Shown here piece after piece: positions 7,901 to 9,989 of a DNA stretch of 9,989 bases. This stretch comes from an uncultured bacterium (GTDB lineage Bacteria; Verrucomicrobiota; Kiritimatiellia; RFP12; UBA1067): positions 1 through 9,989 of the forward strand of contig CACZAK010000158.1 in assembly GCA_902779075.1 (NCBI GenBank), written 5' to 3'. Each line of letters starts with the position of its first letter. The stretch's first letter is position 1. The notes beneath the pieces are model-generated. The model was not told the origin of the DNA and did not search any database. It saw only the letters and a list, made by a program, of their open reading frames with translations. The translations under genes were made by a program, and so were the position numbers.

Positions 7901-9544
7901 CCGGTAGACGTTGAAGGTCGTGGTAAACACATTGTCCGCAAGTTCTCCCTTGCCGGTCACCGTCACCGTCGCGACGCCCGGATCGGCATTGTTGGAGTAG
8001 GCGACGTCGAAGTCCGCACTCACGATGTCGCCGCCGATCGTCCATGTCTGCGCGTTGACGACATTCGAGACCGTGAACTCGGGACGGCAGCCGCCGACAA
8101 AGCCGCAGACCTGATCAGGAATCGGCAAAGCCGCGACGTACCTCTTCGACACTATTTTGAGCGAAACGTCGTCGAGAAAGAGCGTCCGGTCGGCGGTCGC
8201 GAAGGTCTCGAATTTGAGCGTATGCTCGCCGGGCGGCAGCACGACATCCTCGACCGTCCGGTAGTGGACTTCGCTGGTAGATGTCGGGAAATCTTCATAG
8301 AAGATCCGGTTGCCGTCAATCGTCACCTCGTAGGGAACACCGGAGTAGCCGCCGCGCTGCTTGCACTTCCACGAAACTTCGACGCCATACGGGCTGTCGT
8401 TAGTGAAGACCTGCGTCGCCACGTTCCGCTTCTGGAGAATCGCGCAATAACTTCCGGAGATGAAGGTCGTGGTCACGTTGGGGCCGTATGCGCTCGACGA
8501 AGTATCAATCTTCGCGTAGTTTCCCGAAGCCGTCCAGCCTGGTGCCCAGTTGCCGGACTCGAACCCGCCGTTGACGAGCAGTTCGCCGCTCACAGCATAG
8601 TTACGTATGACCGTCACGCCCTCGTAGCCTTCGCCGGCCTTGCCGGTCACGGTTACGGCGCCGACGTCGCCGACACGACCGTACGACACCTCGAACGGGC
8701 ATCCGGCTGGCGCGACGCCGCCCTCGGCGAAAATCCAGCTCGCCCCGGATTGAATATTTGTGAGCGTGAAGCCCGGCTCCGGCAAGGTGTCGGGCAGGCA
8801 AAGCTGGGCGGGGATCGGCAGAATCGAGAAGCCCGACACGTAATTCACCCCCAGGCTCTTCCCGAGCGCAACCATCTGGTCGGTGGTGAGCACGTCGGGA
8901 TAGACGCGGAAGTCGTCGATGAGCCCGCCGAACTTCGACTCGCCGGACTTTGCTCCGCCGTGGCGGCTGCCGAGCTGGCCGTTATTGAAGGGCGCAGCGT
9001 ACGGCGTCGAGGACGTGGTCCCCTTCAGCTCTCCATCGACGTAGAGGTCGGTGCCGTCCGACTTGATGTTCACGACGTAAAGGTGATATTCCGTGTCGCC
9101 GTCCTCGATGTTGTTCACGGTGATTACCGGCGTCGTGGAGCTGTCGCGGGTAAGGACAAGGGAGCCGGGGGTCGTTCCGCGGCGAAGCAGGAGCTCGGTG
9201 GTGCTGTACTTGAAGTGTACCATGATCGCCGTGGACTTCTCGCTGAGCGTCGCGACGACGGCGATCGAGGAGGCATGGTTGGCCGTGAACACGCCGGAGT
9301 AAGTCGCATACGGCACGTACTTCGAGGTGTCGATGGCGTAGCCGCGCGGTGTCATGGGCCACGTCGCCGTCCCCTCGTTGCTCCATGTCGCCGTCCCGGT
9401 GCCGGTGTTGGCCAGGCTTTGGTTGTCGAACGTCATGCAGAGACTCGGCACGAGCCCCGTTACGTCGGCATCCGCCGCATAAACGCTCGCCGCGCCCAGC
9501 GCGACCGCGGCCGCCAAAACAATGCCATACGCGAGTTTCTTCAT
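398..9544 (-). CDS. Giant exported modular surface protein: LamG/Ig/galactose-binding-like domains plus three beta-helix modules
   Basis: 3,048 residues. The start is MKKLAYG at 9544, chosen because AGGAG lies 7 nt upstream and a Sec signal peptide follows at once (cleavage near SVYA-A, residues 20-24). Visible order: LamG-like (about 32-230); Ig-like (241-318); galactose-binding-like starting VNGGFESG (320-462); Ig-like (469-552); LamG-like starting YIDTG (554-724); Ig-like with IPNQFYSG (732-802); LamG-like with HWDAIDN and TWKDL (815-1032); beta-rich segment (1035-1115); galactose-binding-like (1128-1300); Ig-like (1303-1380); then three right-handed beta-helix modules separated by Ig-like spacers. 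Each helix module ends in SPAIDAGDP (1769, 2380 and 2997). The last ends in the tail PGFFILLR. There is no autotransporter barrel, LPxTG, PEP-CTERM or visible T9SS domain, and no recognisable catalytic motif. Such architectures are known in large adhesins and carbohydrate-binding surface proteins. Adhesion or glycan binding at the cell surface is inference. The gene is intact, with no frameshift. Confidence 0.93.
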   Translation of the reverse strand: MKKLAYGIVLAAAVALGAASVYAADADVTGLVPSLCMTFDNQSLANTGTGTATWSNEGTATWPMTPRGYAIDTSKYVPYATYSGVFTANHASSIAVVATLSEKSTAIMVHFKYSTTELLLRRGTTPGSLVLTRDSSTTPVITVNNIEDGDTEYHLYVVNIKSDGTDLYVDGELKGTTSSTPYAAPFNNGQLGSRHGGAKSGESKFGGLIDDFRVYPDVLTTDQMVALGKSLGVNYVSGFSILPIPAQLCLPDTLPEPGFTLTNIQSGASWIFAEGGVAPAGCPFEVSYGRVGDVGAVTVTGKAGEGYEGVTVIRNYAVSGELLVNGGFESGNWAPGWTASGNYAKIDTSSSAYGPNVTTTFISGSYCAILQKRNVATQVFTNDSPYGVEVSWKCKQRGGYSGVPYEVTIDGNRIFYEDFPTSTSEVHYRTVEDVVLPPGEHTLKFETFATADRTLFLDDVSLKIVSKRYVAALPIPDQVCGFVGGCRPEFTVSNVVNAQTWTIGGDIVSADFDVAYSNNADPGVATVTVTGKGELADNVFTTTFNVYRRVKSITSTGTQYIDTGIVPGPTTAVEMHFCATNNAANTSFFGAGIYNQGNSYCLFQNGMYYFIGKNGTSLRYPYEAGVDNVISINTNAADNCYLNVGGNTATSTISLAYNGSYNLHIFASGGGGQKAKFTLYSFKMWKDGELVRDFVPVRGNAVGLWDFVTSTFFKNAGTGAFIAGPDETDIAVARIPNQFYSGAALEPSVVVSNLAGTALLVKGVDYTVAYEDNDAVGTGKAIVTGLGAYRSVVTNEFAIYAVPAASAFTSGSYVQHGLMNHWDAIDNVGTGTFDPAATTWKDLKGNLDFTLTDRADWGGGFLETHGCAGIANDKTGKYLTMEIKYRSTNSRLGMPFFSGYGWNRVAWYRSSNQLWFHHANNETRNILTGLDAAGTTYDFSVVYGAGGGGSDAPMLFYEGGVPHTTGISNQKYQTAELNWITSFTRASIGGGSESQYNYEGRLYSIRLYDCPLSAREIAYNAAVDKVRFDGVAPAEAFNAPDMRWNATSGKVEVFIDLSTLHGDGTLSINGGGASAWVSVGDEVSIVYAPATGEKALEWFGLPDGAPRSADLFTVNFTAEAPVAAKLQMLKKIDIARALNADPGIEEGSGSFNDGVARTFMPVSWNRTHSGAGLGTYSTTSDERGWHYLSPYQGPAFFQEGLALPAGNYTLTFDHAANNTDHTIYSWQLVDTNNAVQSICNVTNEMRIYGTSWHSVQADFTVAEGGIYKLQTVKIAVGAHGNCYSLFDNVSITSDTDLHIEVEKCYPYFGEAQVRPPVVVRDDDGNVLTEGVDYELLYGANNSPGVNLYNAVALRHGNGYVAAKGIGAHHGVAGANFRIGTPIYVKPDGLPSNGGTSWADAVDFATALNLAAATNINHEIWIAGSNVLASAATEKLFYGNKIFRGGFKGTESTIEEREPGSYSVIDGDGQFSAVVFRISCNAHFERLHFRGSPARAVSKTGWTGDVFVDDCVFEENGNALYVRGLDKTPYDEGSVYVKDSIFKNNSSTDAADGAAAIYSYQTRRVSVENTLFYGNTLATSSKVKTSAIYANNSAVELKECDFIGNIGSGVTYGTVRASGINALNKVENCLFRGNQTDGANGAAVMIEHSSDAGRTEIANCTFTANANATAGGCAGVKGVKGQIAVRNSIFFGNGVDFADGANASFDIDYTLLADDTGATYSFVNGVSKLGDAMTYGDPLFVAVDDCHLLSEAGYFDSEGDIHYAEAGVRSPAIDAGDPESDFSRESAPNGGCVNLGRYGNTEQASRTPSASPEVVGAPTITWDDPDGYTMPTVSFTMGGSGTYAAHGVVYISTDGGTTWEDVSGAIGGLVNGQTKTFLVPVYYIPGDTIQVKVVVSGAGQTSESTVASSDVLGTLPPWWGKKGPDNVIHLRPGAIGSKNDGTSWSDAFTSWADALAALTELRNEIWIAGDIALNASPATFAFAVPTVIRGGFTGAETLPGERIAGAKSTLDGQATYTVLPFSNAAGVPVVLDGLRIFNGVRGIVKTGVGDLSILNCEIVGNHTSSASQNGIGLSLTGTTDAKLVISNSVVSGNYGTATNVGNGQGLHVATFGSVLITDTIFLTNGLAWTAANLWNEGRDGQAGAALYINNAAATVKGCTFRGNRGSGYDNRGGIVRVAGTSGGTLFDHCVFAGNEEDYHWRDETAIPVGGSNGGQIAINLAAETDRVTISNCTLACNFSDNSKSSAGVTVAKGTAVIKNSIIANNIVHSSNSGGADLALMADVAHAEVSYSLLSADGPSSYSSVVDGTLLFGSGVRFGNPELVSSTNDVSDLLVIISNARKLRQFDKTKLDEVLGIDVHALSSTGYFTNDGVEHVSGETNSPAIDAGDPLDPVGSEPTPNGGIVNAGAYGGTVQASKSAAGEPAVDGPVTITFDEEYSRPTVHFTVGGEGAFFATANVLVSTDGSSWMLMNTLSGLANGTVVDCPINAYYEPGSIWAKVILSANGTVAEATSVETPVTKDLPPWWGKGGPANVIHVRPGAIGAGTGENWSDAVPNLRSAFSLVSASKNEIWIAGTNVLTVGSVTLNAANPLSVKGGFHGWENSAAEREHGFRSVIDGGEVTDCLTIANSASVSIERIYFTRSLNCGLIKTGAGDMLVSDCHFITNGMGRATDPSGKGARVSGTAATTVVTFANCVFRGNRVKTGMDGGVAPQGGGINASSLKSLRIENCYFVHNGIYLRSPGGANSGDPSTGNCSGSAVYSSAPVSAVGCRFAANFGTVRYSAGHGGTVRLVSGAEGSAFTNCAWVANGDEVVWKDYSAGNNASGPLVVQFGSASGTVDVERCTFAYNLADGYETTAGLNLILGTANVHNSIFFGNILGGLSSTRGSDISLRGASVCNVSYTLFGEEGTNSITCAATATTNFLGGVVFGDPLLVTESVAMTNLVKKSGNLIFWDWTAATIDATYAALENVNVHLRGGRGYFDEKTGELVDEYCRAGQSPAIDAGDPASDFRNEPNCKIGYHGKRVNLGGYGNTPWATMTTKPGFFILLR
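1967..3802. repeat. Direct repeat at the two inter-module junctions
   Basis: The plus-strand 18-mer CTTGCCCCACCACGGCGG occurs exactly at 1967-1984 and 3785-3802 and encodes PPWWGK on the minus strand. Homology continues to the left, as in the shared CAATCGCGCC beginning at 1924 and 3750. This marks the modules as an internal duplication that is still partly conserved at DNA level. Confidence 0.75.
2297..3769 (-). repeat. Beta-helix module B
   Basis: Residues about 1926-2416. Same plan as module A: VIHLRPGAIG, GTSWSDA, NEIWIAG, RGGFTG at the start; SPAIDAGDP (2380-2388) and NGGIVNAGAYGGTVQASK at the end. Coil motifs include FLTN, FRGN and FAGN, with variants IVGN and VSGN. The following Ig-like spacer ends in PPWWGKGGP (from residue 2521), matching the spacer after module A. 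Confidence 0.7.
4127..5401 (-). repeat. Beta-helix module A
   Basis: Residues about 1382-1806. It opens with IYVKPDG and GTSWADA, then HEIWIAG and RGGFKG, and closes with SPAIDAGDP (1769-1777) and NGGCVNLGRYGNTEQASR. In between are short coils bearing FEEN, FKNN, FYGN, FIGN, FRGN, FTAN and FFGN, several preceded by Cys two residues earlier. The pattern is that of a right-handed parallel beta-helix with stacked Asn and Cys positions. An Ig-like spacer and PPWWGKKGP (from residue 1915) follow. Confidence 0.7.
5405..6440 (-). other. Second galactose-binding-like domain and fourth Ig-like repeat
   Basis: Residues about 1035-1380. A beta-rich segment (MRWNATSGKVEVFIDLS ...) leads to a jelly-roll-like domain with LPAGNYTLTFDHAANN and, at its end, LFDNVSITSDTDLHIEVE. 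That ending is typical of carbohydrate-binding or DUF642-type folds. A diverged Ig-like repeat follows (GVDYELLYGANNSPGVN), after which the first beta-helix begins. Confidence 0.5.
6450..8830 (-). other. Alternating Ig-like, galactose-binding-like and LamG-like region
   Basis: Residues about 240-1032. Three Ig-like repeats begin with an IPxQ phrase (PIPAQLC, PIPDQVC, RIPNQFYSG) and share a middle of the type 'Y-T/E-V-x-Y-x-N-x-D-x-G-x-x-x-V-TG-x-G', similar to bacterial MBG/Ig-like repeats. Between them lie a galactose-binding-like domain (VNGGFESGNWAPGW ... LFLDDVSLKIV) and two further LamG-like domains (YIDTGIVPG ... WDFVTSTFF, and HWDAIDNVGTG ... GRLYSIRLYDCPLSAREI). The first two Ig-like repeats carry Cys residues that could pair. 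Assignments rest on motif style, not on a profile search. Confidence 0.55.
8850..9455 (-). other. LamG-like domain 1 of the giant protein
   Basis: Residues about 32-230. Seen: MTFDNQSL near the start, a strand-rich middle, LYVVNIKSDGTDLYVDGEL and, near the end, GGLIDDFRVYPDVLTTDQM. The ending 'IDDFRVY...L...Q' is the usual last part of LamG/concanavalin-A-like domains. Such domains often bind sugars or matrix polymers; the ligand here is unknown. Boundaries are approximate. Confidence 0.65.
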
Positions 9545-9574
9545 GTCATTACTCCTTTTCATTTCATTGCTTCT
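9539..9574 (-). repeat. 18-bp imperfect tandem duplication around the giant gene start
   Basis: Minus-strand codons for RSNEMK (9574-9557) and RSNDMK (9556-9539) match at 14 of 18 bases. Each copy holds a purine-rich SD-like stretch (AGAAG or AGGAG), 7 nt, then an ATG. Only the second has a good Shine-Dalgarno sequence and is followed at once by the signal peptide. Confidence 0.65.
9552..9556 (-). promoter_or_regulatory. Ribosome binding site that decides the giant gene's start
   Basis: AGGAG on the minus strand at 9556-9552, 7 nt before the ATG at 9544. The frame is open upstream to an ATG at 9583, but that start would add a hydrophilic 13-residue stretch before the signal peptide and would place this strong site inside the coding region. 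Confidence 0.8.
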
Positions 9575-9600
9575 CTTGTCCATTCAAAGCCATACCAAAA

Positions 9601-9657
9601 TCCAATGTCCAAAGTCCAGGCTCGAGAGCAGGACTTTGGACATTGGACGTTGGATGA
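9601..9657. repeat. Perfect 17-bp inverted repeat made of degenerate heptamers
   Basis: The arms TCCAATGTCCAAAGTCC (9601-9617) and GGACTTTGGACATTGGA (9631-9647) are perfectly complementary, with a 13-nt loop containing CTCGAG. The right arm continues in 7-bp steps: TGGACAT (9637-9643), TGGACGT (9644-9650), TGGATGA (9651-9657). It lies in the predicted leader of the giant gene, so the transcript would fold into a strong hairpin about 57 nt upstream of the start codon. Heptamer runs of this TTGGACA type are, from general recall, common intergenic repeats in PVC-group genomes; this was not checked. Confidence 0.8.
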
Positions 9658-9663
9658 CGAATT

Positions 9664-9728
9664 TAAGTGTAGTTTTCGCGCGGGCGGGGAAACTATTAAT
9701 TCCACCCCCCTCGAAATATCTACACTTA
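9664..9728 (-). promoter_or_regulatory. Long imperfect stem-loop at the 5' end of the giant gene's leader
   Basis: Outer arms TAAGTGTAG (9664-9672) and CTACACTTA (9720-9728) pair perfectly. After a small bulge, TTTCG (9674-9678) pairs with CGAAA (9712-9716), and the G-rich 9682-9689 can pair with the C-rich 9702-9710. The predicted transcript starts near 9739, so this structure would sit at its very 5' end, as mRNA-stabilising hairpins do. It matches no riboswitch that I recognise. Confidence 0.5.
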
Positions 9729-9745
9729 TGGGTTTCACATTATGT

Positions 9746-9774
9746 ATAATACCACTCCCCGCCGAGTCTGTCAA
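9746..9774 (-). promoter_or_regulatory. Sigma-70-like promoter of the giant gene
   Basis: On the minus strand a perfect TTGACA (9774-9769) is followed after exactly 17 bp by TATTAT (9751-9746), one base from consensus. The predicted transcription start is near 9739, giving a leader of about 195 nt that contains two stem-loops. An AT-rich short palindrome (ATTAT-GT-ATAAT, 9739-9750) overlaps the -10 box and may or may not be meaningful. Confidence 0.65.
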
Positions 9775-9783
9775 TGGGTTACC

Positions 9784-9800
9784 ATGGGGTCTGACCCCAT
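9784..9800. repeat. 17-bp palindrome just upstream of the -35 box
   Basis: ATGGGGTCTGACCCCAT has 8-bp perfect arms around a single T. It ends 9 bp before the -35 box of the giant gene's promoter. It could be a regulator site, a terminator remnant of an upstream gene, or a dispersed extragenic palindrome. GGGGTCTGACCCC-type palindromes are, from recall, frequent in several bacterial genomes, sometimes near REP-type transposases; none is seen here. Confidence 0.6.
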
Positions 9801-9989
9801 AGCATTCCCGACATCGGCGGCCAGATGACCATGCCGCTCGCCTGACGGCGTGGAAACCGGCGTAATTCAAAAGACAATCCGCTCACCTCATGGAGCGGAG
9901 CATCCTATGTGTCACTTGAACGAGCGGACCTCTGCGCGGCGAGGATCGGGATTGCGTTTCTGGCATCTGATGAAGTCGCCCGGATGTGC
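9801..9989. other. Right-end stretch without a supported gene
   Basis: Frames run off the right edge on both strands, but none shows a start with a ribosome site or a family motif. One minus-strand frame enters at 9989 and stops at 9914-9912 (25 residues ending VRSFK). It is followed by a 7-bp stem-loop, TCCGCTC (9878-9884) and GAGCGGA (9893-9899), and then TTGTCTTTTG on the minus strand. This would fit the tail of an upstream gene with a weak terminator, but the evidence is thin. Confidence 0.25.
9866..9899 (-). terminator. Weak candidate terminator upstream of the giant gene's promoter
   Basis: A 7-bp perfect stem (9878-9884 with 9893-9899, 8-nt loop) is followed on the minus strand by TTGTCTTTTG, a broken T-tract. 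It would separate any gene to the right from the giant gene. Confidence 0.3.

Noticed and set aside
398..9544. Autotransporter, T9SS or PEP-CTERM anchoring of the giant protein
   Set aside because: The last 50 residues show no beta-barrel, no type IX sorting domain and no PEP motif followed by a membrane span and basic tail.
9349..9657. Short plus-strand open frames ending in the heptamer repeat
   Set aside because: Their ends are translations of the inverted repeat and their bodies are antisense to the signal peptide region.
9745..9750. Plus-strand TATAAT
   Set aside because: No acceptable -35 box at the right distance and no plus-strand gene downstream; it partly overlaps the minus-strand -10 box by symmetry.
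5438..9802. 1,454-residue open frame on the plus strand
   Set aside because: It is the exact codon-aligned antisense of the giant gene and is explained by the rarity of TTA, CTA and TCA codons. Its protein is Arg/Val/Ala-rich without motifs, and it has no ribosome site.
9559..9870. 103-residue minus-strand open frame upstream of the giant gene
   Set aside because: It runs through the predicted promoter, both leader hairpins and the heptamer repeat, and its product contains the repeat-derived peptide WTLDIG. It has no credible ribosome site.
9846..9989. Plus-strand frame open to the right edge
   Set aside because: No start with a ribosome site, no recognised motif, and other frames here are also open, so coding cannot be claimed.

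Overview
The window holds one very long minus-strand gene for an exported, modular, cell-surface-type protein (398-9544, 3,048 residues, about 92% of the window). Downstream of it on the same strand is the 5' end of a second exported-protein gene, which runs off the left edge (1-285). GC-rich coding DNA, strong Shine-Dalgarno sites, Sec-type signal peptides and a protein built from LamG-like, Ig-like and right-handed beta-helix modules ending in SPAIDAGDP motifs all suggest the PVC group of bacteria. The best guess is a Kiritimatiellae/Lentisphaerae/Verrucomicrobia-type member from an animal gut or other anaerobic habitat. This placement comes from protein style, not from a marker gene.

Layout, read on the minus strand from right to left. 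Positions 9801-9989 hold no gene I can support, only a weak stem-loop and perhaps the tail of an upstream gene. At 9784-9800 is a GGGGTC/GACCCC palindrome, followed by a good sigma-70-like promoter (TTGACA, 17 bp, TATTAT; 9746-9774). A leader of roughly 195 nt follows, containing a long imperfect stem-loop (9664-9728) and a perfect 17-bp inverted repeat built from degenerate TGGACAT heptamers (9601-9647). A duplicated ribosome-binding-site/ATG unit (9539-9574) precedes the giant gene.

The giant protein has a signal peptide. Its N-terminal half alternates LamG-like, Ig-like and galactose-binding-like domains (residues about 30-1380). Its C-terminal half has three tandem beta-helix modules (about 1382-1806, 1926-2416 and 2532-3048), with Ig-like spacers and a PPWWGK signature between them. 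Many beta-helix coils carry a Cys-x-Phe-x-x-Asn pattern resembling the FxxN repeats of chlamydial polymorphic membrane proteins, but no autotransporter barrel is present.

The 112-bp gap between the two genes (286-397) is compact. A 10-bp perfect stem-loop after the giant gene shares bases with the -35 box of the second gene's promoter, and a 24-bp near-perfect palindrome covers that promoter's -10 box and predicted start point, as a repressor operator would. The two signal peptides resemble each other, so the genes probably belong to a family of exported surface proteins. Each has its own promoter and they are probably regulated separately. No mobile-element gene, CRISPR array, tRNA or rRNA is seen.
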